A DNA stretch of 64,000 nt, from contig NZ_JAJQJI010000007.1 of the NCBI RefSeq assembly GCF_021213805.1, positions 124,001-188,000 of the forward strand. Direction: 5' to 3'. The translations under genes were made by a program, and so were the position numbers. Positions 36,936 to 46,291 of the stretch are shown here, piece after piece (the first letter of the stretch is position 1; every line of letters begins with the position of its first letter). The notes beneath the pieces were generated by a model. The model made no database searches. It saw nothing but the letters and a program-made list of their open reading frames with translations, and had not been told where the DNA came from. This DNA comes from Mycobacterium sp. MYCO198283 (GTDB lineage Bacteria > Actinomycetota > Actinomycetes > Mycobacteriales > Mycobacteriaceae).

Positions 36936-37262
36936 GTGAACACGATTCGGGTCGTCCCACCGGAGTTGCAAGCCTCCGCCCGCCGGGTGACGGATCACGC
37001 CGAGGAGTTGGCGGCCCGGCTCGCCGCCAGCACCGGGCGAATCGCCGAAGCCCACACCGGTGTGCCCACGATCGCTGCCACCGCGCTGTCCACGGCCCTC
37101 GCCAAGTGGCAGCGGGACACCACCGCCCTCGACACCCGGCTGGCCGCGCACGCGCAGGCCCTCGGCGACGCCGCCACCACCTTCGGGCACCGCGAGACGT
37201 CCAACGCCGGTGCTGTCCAGCGCGTGGCGGGACGCGCCGGCGACACCGCTGTCGAGCGGTAG
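36936..37262 (+). CDS. EspC/WXG100-like small helical protein (type VII secretion target)
   Basis: 108 residues, almost entirely alpha-helical by composition (Ala, Glu, Arg, Thr), with no signal peptide. The opening 'IRVVPPELQASARRVTDHAEELAARLAAS' is typical of EspC/DUF2580-type ESX substrates, which bind a target site near the N-terminus. A central 'ALAKWQRDTTALDTRLAAHAQALGDAATTF' gives the second helix around a single Trp, in place of a canonical WXG turn. GTG at 36936 with GAAGGGA 5 nt upstream. The next gene starts 6 nt after the stop, so the two proteins are probably made together and may form a heterodimer, as ESX pairs do. Confidence 0.78.
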   Translation: MNTIRVVPPELQASARRVTDHAEELAARLAASTGRIAEAHTGVPTIAATALSTALAKWQRDTTALDTRLAAHAQALGDAATTFGHRETSNAGAVQRVAGRAGDTAVER

Positions 37263-37268
37263 CTCGGC

Positions 37269-38915
37269 GTGACGGTTTCCGTCGCCGACATCGAGCGGTG
37301 GCAACCCGGCGACGTCCGCGAGGTCTTCCACGCCACCCGCAACCGCGCCGAAGCCGCGTTCGAAGCCGCCGACGGCATCGCGTCGCTGCCCGCTTTCGGC
37401 ACCTGGGGCGGTGACGCCGCCGCGGCGGCGAAGCACGCCAACGAGGCCCTGCGGAAAGATCTCGATGCGCACGGCAACGAATCGCTGACGGTGGCGAAGG
37501 CTGCGCAGCGGGCCGCGGACGACATGCAGCAGGTCAAGAACGACCTCGCCACACTGCAGGCGGAAGCGGTCACCAAGGGCTACCAGATCGACCCGGCCAC
37601 CAGCCGGGTCGTCCCGGGGCCTCGGCCGCCCAGCGCGCCGATGATCGTCGCCATCGCCGAGATGGGCGACCTGCAGTCGCGGCTCGACGGGCTACTGACC
37701 AGGGCGTCGGCGGTCGACCAGGAGTTGGCGCAGGCGATCAACATGGCGACCGGTGCGTCGGAGATCCCCGACATGCCGCACGACAACCGCCCGGAGATCC
37801 AGCAGGCGCTGTCGCGTCCGCTGCCTCAGGATCCTGAGCAGTTCGAGGATCTGTGGGAGCAGTTGACGGACGAGGAAAAGGACTGGCTTTACGCCCAGGA
37901 CCACTCCATCGGCAACCACGGCGGCATGCCCTTCGAGGACCGCGACACCTACAACCGGCTGCACCTGGACGACTTGCAGCAGGCCACCGCCGACGAACTC
38001 GCCCGACTACGGGCGCAACACCCCGACTGGGCGGCGGGCGACAACCCGTTCATGGACTCGCAGGAGTGGCGGACCTGGAAGAGCCAGTGGGATTCCGCCA
38101 TCACGGCCCAGCAGGGCTACCAGGAGGTGGAACAGGCGCTGCAGTCGCCGAATGGCATGCCCCGCTTCCTCGGCACACTCGACGATCGCGGCCATGCCGC
38201 CGTGTCGATCAACAACCCCGACACCGCCAAGCGCAACGCCACCTTCGTGCCGGGAACCGGCCAGGACCTCACGCGCCTGCAGTTCAGCACCGACAAGTCC
38301 CAGCGGATGCTGGAGGCTGCGTTGACCGCCGATCCGACGCTGTCGGCGAGCGACGTCTCGGTGACCACGTGGATGGGGTACGACCGCCCGATGAACGTCG
38401 TCACCGAAGCCCCGGCCACCAGCTATGCGCACAACGGCGCGCAAGCGCTCGACGATTTCCAAGCCGGGCTGCGGGCGTCGCACAACGACGCACTCGCGGG
38501 CGGCGAGTCGATCAACACGGTGATCGGGCACAGCTACGGCTCGACGCTCGTCGGCGCAGCCGCGCTGGACGGGCACCACCTCGACGCCGACAACGTCGTC
38601 GCGGTGGGCAGCCCGGGCGTACTGGCTGAGCACGCCGGCGATCTGAACCTCGACCCCGGGGCGCACGTCTACGCCACGCGGGCCTACAACGACATCATCG
38701 GCGTGGCCACCTACGCCAGCCTGGGACCGGATCCGATGGCCGCCGGGTTCGGCGGGATCCCGTTCGAGGCGGCTCCCGGGCCGGCCGGGCCGTTCGGCGC
38801 CCCGACGACCGACGCCCACAGCAGCTACTGGACCCCGGGCAATGCGGCGCTCGTTAACATGGGCCGCATCATCGCCGGACAATCCAACGTCACGCCTCCG
38901 ACCTTCACGCCATGA
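37269..38915 (+). CDS. ESX-like N-domain fused to DUF1023 alpha/beta hydrolase
   Basis: 548 residues. Residues 1-150 are helical and Ala-rich, with a WG turn ('AFGTWGGDAAAAAKHANEALRKD') like the second partner of ESX-type pairs. Residues about 290-548 form an alpha/beta hydrolase of the DUF1023 (Abhydrolase_8) type. The nucleophile elbow GHSYGST places Ser422; likely partners are Asp475 ('AYNDIIG') and His517 ('TDAHSSYW'). Between them lies a charged region rich in Asp/Glu ('EQFEDLWEQLTDEEKDWLYAQ'). GTG at 37269. The 3' end overlaps the lipoprotein start (ATGA). The set resembles M. tuberculosis Rv2078-Rv2079-lppJ. Function not known; a secreted esterase or cell-wall-acting effector is the simplest reading. 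Confidence 0.85.
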   Translation: MTVSVADIERWQPGDVREVFHATRNRAEAAFEAADGIASLPAFGTWGGDAAAAAKHANEALRKDLDAHGNESLTVAKAAQRAADDMQQVKNDLATLQAEAVTKGYQIDPATSRVVPGPRPPSAPMIVAIAEMGDLQSRLDGLLTRASAVDQELAQAINMATGASEIPDMPHDNRPEIQQALSRPLPQDPEQFEDLWEQLTDEEKDWLYAQDHSIGNHGGMPFEDRDTYNRLHLDDLQQATADELARLRAQHPDWAAGDNPFMDSQEWRTWKSQWDSAITAQQGYQEVEQALQSPNGMPRFLGTLDDRGHAAVSINNPDTAKRNATFVPGTGQDLTRLQFSTDKSQRMLEAALTADPTLSASDVSVTTWMGYDRPMNVVTEAPATSYAHNGAQALDDFQAGLRASHNDALAGGESINTVIGHSYGSTLVGAAALDGHHLDADNVVAVGSPGVLAEHAGDLNLDPGAHVYATRAYNDIIGVATYASLGPDPMAAGFGGIPFEAAPGPAGPFGAPTTDAHSSYWTPGNAALVNMGRIIAGQSNVTPPTFTP

Positions 38916-39544
38916 CCCGTCACTGGTCGACGTGGTTCCTCGTGGCGGTGCTGGTGCTCGTCGCGGCCGCGTGCTCGTCGCCGGACCACGCCGGAAGCGC
39001 TGTCGAGCCGGCGGGCCCGACCGGCGCCACCGAGATCCCAGGAGGCTCGATGGAACGACTGCCCAGGCCTTCCGCGCCCGTGGTTCCGGCCAGCCAGCAG
39101 GAGGCCGCCGACACCGTCACGAGGTACCTGCAGCGCACGATCGACGCGCTGCCTCCGGGGACCGGTCTCGACGGACGTCGCTACGGCACCAACGTCCAGG
39201 TCACCTACTGCGAGGACGACCCGGCCGACGAGAACGCGCCGGTGCTCGTCCAGGATCTGCGCGACATGACGCTACCGCCGGACACCGACACGCCGACGAT
39301 CGTCGCGCGAACCGGTGAGATATGGCAGCAATGGGGATGGGACGTCGTCGAACGGGACGGTTTCCCGAAACCCAACCGATTCGGTTATGCCGCCGACGGC
39401 TACAGCCTGCAGATCGTGGCTCGGGCCGATACCCGCCAGGCACCGTCGCTGACCGGTGTGTCTCCGTGCTTCCCCGGCAGCCTCCGCGACGACTGGGTGC
39501 AGCGACCGCCTCTCATGACGCAGTCGCCCCGGCCCGCCGGCTGA
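38912..39544 (+). CDS. Putative lipoprotein, third gene of the EspC-like cassette
   Basis: 210 residues. A basic N-terminus and hydrophobic core (residues 8-20) end in a lipobox-like AAAC with Cys21; the -3 residue is Ala rather than Leu/Val, so lipidation is likely but not certain. The mature part has a Pro-rich stretch (about 30-60), then one globular domain with a probable disulfide (Cys at 'VQVTYCEDDPADEN' and 'TGVSPCFPGS'). I recognise no named domain; it is lppJ-like in position. The ATG overlaps the hydrolase stop by 4 nt, so translation is coupled. It could be a partner or an immunity protein for the hydrolase. Confidence 0.8.
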   Translation: MTRHWSTWFLVAVLVLVAAACSSPDHAGSAVEPAGPTGATEIPGGSMERLPRPSAPVVPASQQEAADTVTRYLQRTIDALPPGTGLDGRRYGTNVQVTYCEDDPADENAPVLVQDLRDMTLPPDTDTPTIVARTGEIWQQWGWDVVERDGFPKPNRFGYAADGYSLQIVARADTRQAPSLTGVSPCFPGSLRDDWVQRPPLMTQSPRPAG

Positions 39545-39551
39545 CGCCCGG

Positions 39552-40370
39552 CTATCTGTCGTCCGTGAACTGCGCGGGTCGTTTCTCGGCCCGCGCGGCG
39601 ACCGCTTCCTCGAAGTTGGCGGTGAGCAGGCGCACGTAGAGCTGACCGAGGCCCTCGGCCTGCATGTGCCCCTCGAGGCTGGCGGCGTCCAGGCCGCTCC
39701 ACAGCGTGCGCTTGGTCAGCTCGATTCCCGGGCGGCTGAAGCCGGCGATGCGCGCGGCCATGTCGAAGGAGGTGTCGAGCAGCTCGTCCGGGCTGACACT
39801 GCGCGACACCAGGCCGATGCGCTCCGCCTCTGCGGAGTCGATGTCGCGGCCCGTCAACATGACCTCGAAGGCCCGCGATGTGCCGATGGCGCGCGGCAGC
39901 AGGTAGCTCAGGCCGAGTTCGCTGGCGGTCAGGCCGTTGTTGATGCCCGCCGCCCGGAAGTAGGCGGTGTCCGCCGCCACCCGGATGTCGCAGGCCAGCG
40001 CCAGACAGAGTCCGCCGCCGATTGCGGCGCCGTTGACCGCGGCGATGACCGGTTGGTGCAGTCGCCGCAGCGCGAGAATGACGTCGTCGAGCAGTTCCAT
40101 CGAGCGCAGCGCATACGTGGGTCGGGTGAGCCCCTCGACGTTCGGCACCGAGCCGGCTGACTTGTGATCGGCCCCCGACGAGAATCCCCGGCCCGCGCCG
40201 GTCAGCACCACCGCCCGAACGTCGTTGTCGTAGGTCAACTCGTCAAGCGCCCGCTTCAGCGGGACCATGACGTCGAACGCCATGGAGTTCATCCGCTCCG
40301 GGCGGTTGAGGGTGACCAGCGCGACGGCCGGGCGAGGGCGGCTGACGAGGACGAAATCAGTGTCCGACAC
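39552..40370 (-). CDS. echA12: Enoyl-CoA hydratase EchA12
   Basis: Crotonase-fold protein of 272 residues, equivalent to Rv1472. The oxyanion-hole motifs are 'LTGAGRGFSSGADHKSAG' and 'AAVNGAAIGGGLCLALACDIRVA'. The second catalytic Glu position in 'FRAAGINNGLTASELGLSYLLPRAIG' is near 'ASELG'. Expected activity is hydration of 2-enoyl-CoA or a related crotonase reaction; substrate unknown. GTG at 40370 is preferred because TAGCGT (40383-40378) ends 7 nt upstream, giving a leaderless start. A GTG at 40379 would begin inside the -10 region. It lies downstream of trxA, as in M. tuberculosis. Confidence 0.92.
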   Translation of the reverse strand: MSDTDFVLVSRPRPAVALVTLNRPERMNSMAFDVMVPLKRALDELTYDNDVRAVVLTGAGRGFSSGADHKSAGSVPNVEGLTRPTYALRSMELLDDVILALRRLHQPVIAAVNGAAIGGGLCLALACDIRVAADTAYFRAAGINNGLTASELGLSYLLPRAIGTSRAFEVMLTGRDIDSAEAERIGLVSRSVSPDELLDTSFDMAARIAGFSRPGIELTKRTLWSGLDAASLEGHMQAEGLGQLYVRLLTANFEEAVAARAEKRPAQFTDDR

Positions 40371-40397
40371 GTCCTGCACGCTAGCGCGCGGGAGCGG

Positions 40398-40772
40398 TCA
40401 GGCCTGGCGGCCGTCCTGCTGAGCCTGCGCCTCGGCGATCGCGGCGTCGACGTCGAGGTCCTTGACCTGTTGCACCAGGTCTTCGAGCATCGGCGCCGGC
40501 AGCGCGCCCGCCTGGTTGAACACCAACGTGCCCTTCTTGAACGCCATCAGCGTCGGGATCGAGCGGATCCCGGCCGCGCCGGCCAGCTCCTGCTCGGCTT
40601 CGGTGTCGACCTTCGCGTAGACGATGTCGCCGTGCTTCTCCGAGGACGCCTCGTAGGTCGGTGCGAACTGTTTGCACGGGCCGCACCACGACGCCCAGAA
40701 GTCGACCAGCACGATCTCGTTCTCGTTGATCAGGTCGTTGAACTCGGAGGCGGTGATGTCACGGGTGGCCAT
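40398..40772 (-). CDS. trxA: Thioredoxin
   Basis: 124 residues, thioredoxin fold with the active site WCGPC ('LVDFWASWCGPCKQFAPTYE') near residue 30 and the cis-Pro in 'IRSIPTLMAFKKG'. It reduces protein disulfides in the cytoplasm with electrons from thioredoxin reductase. M. tuberculosis carries two adjacent thioredoxin genes here (Rv1470, Rv1471); this window has one. The C-terminus has an Ala/Gln/Asp extension of about 18 residues. ATG at 40772, 50 nt after the HNH gene; read-through from that SOS-controlled gene is possible. Confidence 0.93.
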   Translation of the reverse strand: MATRDITASEFNDLINENEIVLVDFWASWCGPCKQFAPTYEASSEKHGDIVYAKVDTEAEQELAGAAGIRSIPTLMAFKKGTLVFNQAGALPAPMLEDLVQQVKDLDVDAAIAEAQAQQDGRQA

Positions 40773-40822
40773 GGTGGTGTCAACACCCCTTTCCAGGTTG
40801 ATGTTCCCCGTCGGGTACCCGG

Positions 40823-42199
40823 TCAGCCGGGCTCCTCATCGTCTTCCCGGTTCTCTCGGACCAGGTAGCGCCGTGGGTGGTGGTAGTCGTTGGTGCGGGG
40901 TTGGCCGTGGTCAAGTTCGGGTGGGGGGATCCATTCGGTGCGGCCGTTGCTCTTTCGGGTGGTGTAGCCGGTGGGGTTGGCGAGGCCGTGGTCGCCGCCG
41001 CAGGCCAGGGTGAGGTCGGTGATGTCGGTGCGGCCGCCATCGGCCCAGTCGCCGTTGGCGTGGTGGACTTGGCACCAGGCGGCGGGGGTGGTGCAGCCGG
41101 GGAAGGTGCAGCCGCCGTCGTGGGCGTAGAGCACCAGTCGCTGACCGGGAGTGGCGAACCGTTTCGCCCGCCCCAGGTACAGCGGCACCTGCAGGTGTTC
41201 GTCGAACACCGCGAGATAGTGGTGGGCCCGGGCGGCCATGCGGATCACATCGGCCATCGGCAGGTGGGTGCCGGTGGCGGTGCGGGCCAACCCCACCCCG
41301 GACTCGAGGTCCTGCAGGGTGGTGGTGACGACGACGGTGACGGGCAAGCCGTGGTGGTCGCCGAGTGTGCCGGCGGCGAGCACGGCGCGGCCCATCGCGG
41401 TGAGCGCATCGTGGTTGCGTTGGGCTTGGGTGCGGGTGTCCCGGTCGAGCTGGTCGGGCGTGGGGTCGCCGTCGACGCAGGGGTCGGGTTGGTCGGGGTT
41501 ACACATGCCGGGTGCGGCCAACTTCGCCAGCACCGCGTCGAGCACCGCGCGGGCCTGGGGATCGAGCCAGCCGCGGATCTCGCTCATCCCGTCGGTTTGT
41601 TGTCGGCCGATGCTGATGCCGCGGCGACGCGCGCGGTCGGTGTCGGTGAAGGTGCCGTCTTCGTTGAGCAGCAGCGCGAGCGTGCCGGCGGCCCGCTTGA
41701 GCTGAGCGGGGCAGAGCCGGGTCCCGACGTCGGCCAGCGTTTCTTGAGCCTGTTCGCGGGTCGTCGCGTCGATCCAGCCGGGCAGGTCGCGCAAGAAGTC
41801 GCGGATCACCTTCACGTGGGCGGCGCCCAGGTCGCCGCGGCGCTGCCCGGCCGCCGTGGCGGCCAGCACCGGTGGTAACGGTTCGCCGGTGAACGAGGTG
41901 CGGGGGCCCAGGTCGGCGGCGTCGGCGAGCCGGCGCCGCGCGTCGGGAAGGTCGATCCGCAGCCGCGCCGCCAACGCGTGCCCGAGCGTTTTCGCGCCGA
42001 GCTCGGCGGGTTCCGCTTCGGCGGCGAGCCGGGCCAGCGCCGCATGGTCGAGGGCCGGCGTTTGGCGGCGCAGCCGTTCCCACCGCTCCAGCACCTCGAG
42101 CAGCTCGGCGTGGGTCAACGCGTGCAGGGAGGTGTCGAGCAGTTTGTCCTGCTCGGCTTGCATCGCCGCGATCCGGGCGAACACCTCATCCACCGACAT
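40823..42199 (-). CDS. 13E12-family DUF222/HNH endonuclease-domain protein
   Basis: 458 residues. The N-terminal DUF222 region covers about 1-300 ('LARLAAEAEPAELGAKTLGHALAARL'). The C-terminal HNH nuclease is clear: 'CTFPGCTTPAAWCQVHHANGDWADGGRTDITDLTLACGGDH', with zinc-type cysteines and the HH pair, about residues 385-430. This is the family spread through mycobacterial genomes as 13E12 repeats; its role is unresolved. ATG at 42199 is chosen because the -10 box TAGTGT (42212-42207) ends 7 nt upstream; longer starts to 42268 would run through the promoter. A perfect LexA box covers the -10, so the gene should be SOS-induced. Divergent from a lipoprotein gene. Confidence 0.88.
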   Translation of the reverse strand: MSVDEVFARIAAMQAEQDKLLDTSLHALTHAELLEVLERWERLRRQTPALDHAALARLAAEAEPAELGAKTLGHALAARLRIDLPDARRRLADAADLGPRTSFTGEPLPPVLAATAAGQRRGDLGAAHVKVIRDFLRDLPGWIDATTREQAQETLADVGTRLCPAQLKRAAGTLALLLNEDGTFTDTDRARRRGISIGRQQTDGMSEIRGWLDPQARAVLDAVLAKLAAPGMCNPDQPDPCVDGDPTPDQLDRDTRTQAQRNHDALTAMGRAVLAAGTLGDHHGLPVTVVVTTTLQDLESGVGLARTATGTHLPMADVIRMAARAHHYLAVFDEHLQVPLYLGRAKRFATPGQRLVLYAHDGGCTFPGCTTPAAWCQVHHANGDWADGGRTDITDLTLACGGDHGLANPTGYTTRKSNGRTEWIPPPELDHGQPRTNDYHHPRRYLVRENREDDEEPG

Positions 42200-42202
42200 A
42201 AC

Positions 42203-42218
42203 TCGAACACTAGTTCGA
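42203..42218. promoter_or_regulatory. LexA (SOS) box of the HNH gene
   Basis: TCGAACACTAGTTCGA is a perfect palindromic match to the mycobacterial SOS box TCGAAC-N4-GTTCGA. It overlaps the -10 box TAGTGT (minus strand, 42212-42207) and ends 3 nt before the start codon at 42199. LexA bound here should block transcription until DNA damage. Confidence 0.92.
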
Positions 42219-42326
42219 AGGTCCGACAAATCGCCCAACCGAGGGACGGAAGTGACGAACGAGGCCAAACGGTTCTCGCCAGAATTGCTGCTGACGGCAC
42301 CGTTGCACTGTCCCTACGCTTTCCGC

Positions 42327-43274
42327 ATGAGATCGGCCGCCTTCGGAGGAGCACTGGTTGTCCTCGCGGCGCTGGCGGGGTGCACCGTCGACGGCACTGC
42401 TGTGCCCGCGAGTTCAGACGTCCGTGCGGCACCCGAGGCACCGCGGGACCGAACGAGTGTGCTCGCAGATCTCCGCGCGATCGACGTGTGCGCGCTGTAC
42501 GGCGGCGCTGACACGATTGCCGGCCACCGCCTGACCGTCGTCGGCCCCACCTCCGTCCACTCGTGTGACGGCCATGTCGCGGCGCCGGCGGGTGACGTCA
42601 AGGTGACGGTCGCGCTGAACGTCGGGAGCTCGGGCGTGCAGCAGCACGAGGACCGGGTCAAGCACCACATCATCGACGGCGTCGACGTGAGGTCGGTGTC
42701 GGCGTGGGATGCGCCCGAGGCGTCGTCCGGCGAGCGGATCGAGCAGGGTAGTTGCCAGTACGTGGCGGCCCTGCCGAACGAGGTGGTGCTGATGGTCATG
42801 GCGAGGTCGTCCTCGGAGGAGGACACCTGCGCTGTCGCGGACGCCGCGGTGCGGACCGCCATACGGGCATATGCGAGCCGGCCCGCGAGAACGCCGAACC
42901 GCTTCCCCACCACCGTCCTGACCGGAGCGGATCCGTGTGCCGCGCTCGAGCGATTGCGCGCAGGCCACCGGGTGGAGGTCGATGCGTCCGGATCGACGAT
43001 CGACACGTGCGCCTTCACCGTCGACGGCAGCCCGACGCTGACGACGTCATTGTCCTATCAGGATCCGTCGCTGCTGCAGTACTCGACGGATCGCTTCGAC
43101 GTCGACGGCCATCAGGTGGCCGGCGATGCCAGCCGCGGGTCGTTCGACGTCGTCGTCGGGCCGCAGTTCCAGCTGGACGGCAACGCGCTGGTCCCCGTCG
43201 TGACCGTCGATGACTCGACGTCCGACACGGATCGCATTCGGCTGGTGATCGACGCCGTCGTCGACGAGTACTGA
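42327..43274 (+). CDS. Putative lipoprotein of unknown function
   Basis: 315 residues. A classic lipobox LAGC places the lipidated Cys at 19, after 'MRSAAFGGALVVLAA'. The mature protein has two similar halves: 'VCALYGGADTIAGHRLTVVGPTSVHSCDG' and 'DPCAALERLRAGHRVEVDASGSTIDTCAFTVDG', each with a Cys pair likely to form a disulfide. This twofold layout resembles DUF3558-type mycobacterial lipoproteins. A TACGCT -10 box at 42315-42320 ends 6 nt before the ATG at 42327, so the message is leaderless. It replaces the ctpD/PE_PGRS/fadE15 genes of M. tuberculosis at this point. Confidence 0.85.
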   Translation: MRSAAFGGALVVLAALAGCTVDGTAVPASSDVRAAPEAPRDRTSVLADLRAIDVCALYGGADTIAGHRLTVVGPTSVHSCDGHVAAPAGDVKVTVALNVGSSGVQQHEDRVKHHIIDGVDVRSVSAWDAPEASSGERIEQGSCQYVAALPNEVVLMVMARSSSEEDTCAVADAAVRTAIRAYASRPARTPNRFPTTVLTGADPCAALERLRAGHRVEVDASGSTIDTCAFTVDGSPTLTTSLSYQDPSLLQYSTDRFDVDGHQVAGDASRGSFDVVVGPQFQLDGNALVPVVTVDDSTSDTDRIRLVIDAVVDEY

Positions 43275-43445
43275 CGGTCTCCTACCGCCGGTTCGCCAGC
43301 CAGCTTTGATGCCGCATCGCCGCATCGCCGCCTTGCGCGCAGCCGGCGATAGCGGCCACAACGTCGGCTTCCGGCTGCGCCGCCCGCCACGCGGCCAACA
43401 CCGCTAGCGTGCCGTGGCCAGCCGGATCGTCGGCCGCCGCGGTGC
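43275..43445. other. Gap between lipoprotein gene and sufT
   Basis: 171 bp with no clear promoter. A minus-strand open frame ending at 43282 runs through it ('VLAAWRAAQPEADVVAAIAGCAQGG'), with GC-rich third positions and a possible GTG start near 43400. It could be a small protein encoded after sufT, but no ribosome binding site is seen and I do not call it as a gene. Confidence 0.3.
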
Positions 43446-43793
43446 CTAGACCGTGAAGCCGAGCGCCCGCAACTGGTCGCGGCCGTCCTCGGTGATCTTG
43501 TCCGGACCCCACGGCGGGTTCCACACCCAGTTGATGCGGATTTCGTCGACGAGCCCGGCCCCGACGAGCGCCGTGCGCGATTGGTCCTCGATGACGTCGG
43601 TGAGGGGGCAGGCGGCCGACGTCAGCGTCATGTCGATCAGTGCGACCTTGCCGCCGCTCTCACCGGCCTCGACGTTCATGCCGTAGACGAGCCCGAGGTC
43701 GACGACGTTGATGCCGAGCTCGGGGTCGACGACGTCGTGCATCGCCTCGTCGAGCTCGGCCAGCAACTGGTCGTCGGAGAGGGTCTCACCCAT
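43446..43793 (-). CDS. sufT: SUF assembly protein SufT (DUF59/MIP18)
   Basis: 115 residues, one DUF59 domain: 'LDEAMHDVVDPELGINVVDLGLVYGMNVE' and 'MTLTSAACPLTDVIEDQ', with the conserved Cys in TSAACP. C-terminal 'RINWVWNPPWGPDKITEDGRDQLRALGF' is typical of actinobacterial SufT. It helps mature Fe-S proteins. Last gene of the SUF operon; ATG at 43793 lies inside the end of sufU (8-nt overlap). Corresponds to Rv1466. Confidence 0.93.
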   Translation of the reverse strand: MGETLSDDQLLAELDEAMHDVVDPELGINVVDLGLVYGMNVEAGESGGKVALIDMTLTSAACPLTDVIEDQSRTALVGAGLVDEIRINWVWNPPWGPDKITEDGRDQLRALGFTV

Positions 43794-44256
43794 GGTTGCT
43801 TCCTTCGGAGTGCTGTCGCTGTGACGCCTGCGCGAGGGCGTCCTTGAATGCCATCCAGCCCAGCAGCGCACACTTCACCCGGGCCGGGTACTTCGCCACG
43901 CCGGCGAACGCGACGCCGTCGCCGATCACGTCCTCGTCGCCGGCCACGGTGCCCCGCGACGACACCATCTCGGTGAACGCCGCGACCGTCTTCAGCGCAT
44001 CCCCGACGCTCTGGCCGATGACCTGGTCGGCGAGCACCGACGTCGCGGCCTGGCTGATCGAGCAGCCCTGCCCGTCGTAGGAGACGTCACGGACCTGCTC
44101 GCCGTCGTCGCTCAACGCGACCCGCAGCGTCACCTCGTCGCCGCAGGTCGGGTTGACGTGGTGCACCTCGGCGCCGAACGGCTCGCGCAGGCCGCGGTGG
44201 TGCGGGTGCTTGTAGTGGTCCAGGATCACTTCCTGGTACATCTGCTGCAGCCGCAC
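43786..44256 (-). CDS. sufU: SufU-type zinc sulfurtransferase
   Basis: 156 residues. Zinc/scaffold cysteines are visible in 'VNPTCGDEVTLRVAL', 'SYDGQGCSISQAATS' and 'ARVKCALLGWMAFKDAL', with Asp in 'CGDE'. The spacing between the first two motifs matches SufU (insertion relative to IscU). It takes persulfide sulfur from SufS and passes it to the SufBCD scaffold. GTG at 44256 lies 2 nt after sufS; an ATG at 44241 is possible but would shorten the conserved start 'MYQEVILDHYKHPHHRG' lead. Corresponds to Rv1465. Confidence 0.94.
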   Translation of the reverse strand: MRLQQMYQEVILDHYKHPHHRGLREPFGAEVHHVNPTCGDEVTLRVALSDDGEQVRDVSYDGQGCSISQAATSVLADQVIGQSVGDALKTVAAFTEMVSSRGTVAGDEDVIGDGVAFAGVAKYPARVKCALLGWMAFKDALAQASQRQHSEGSNHG

Positions 44257-44258
44257 GC

Positions 44259-46290
<2,032 letters not shown>

Positions 46291-46291
46291 G

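Noticed and set aside
40823..42199. The 13E12-type HNH gene as a homing endonuclease or intact mobile element
   Set aside because: No intron, intein, flanking direct repeats or transposase are visible; the family is dispersed in mycobacteria but mobility cannot be shown here.
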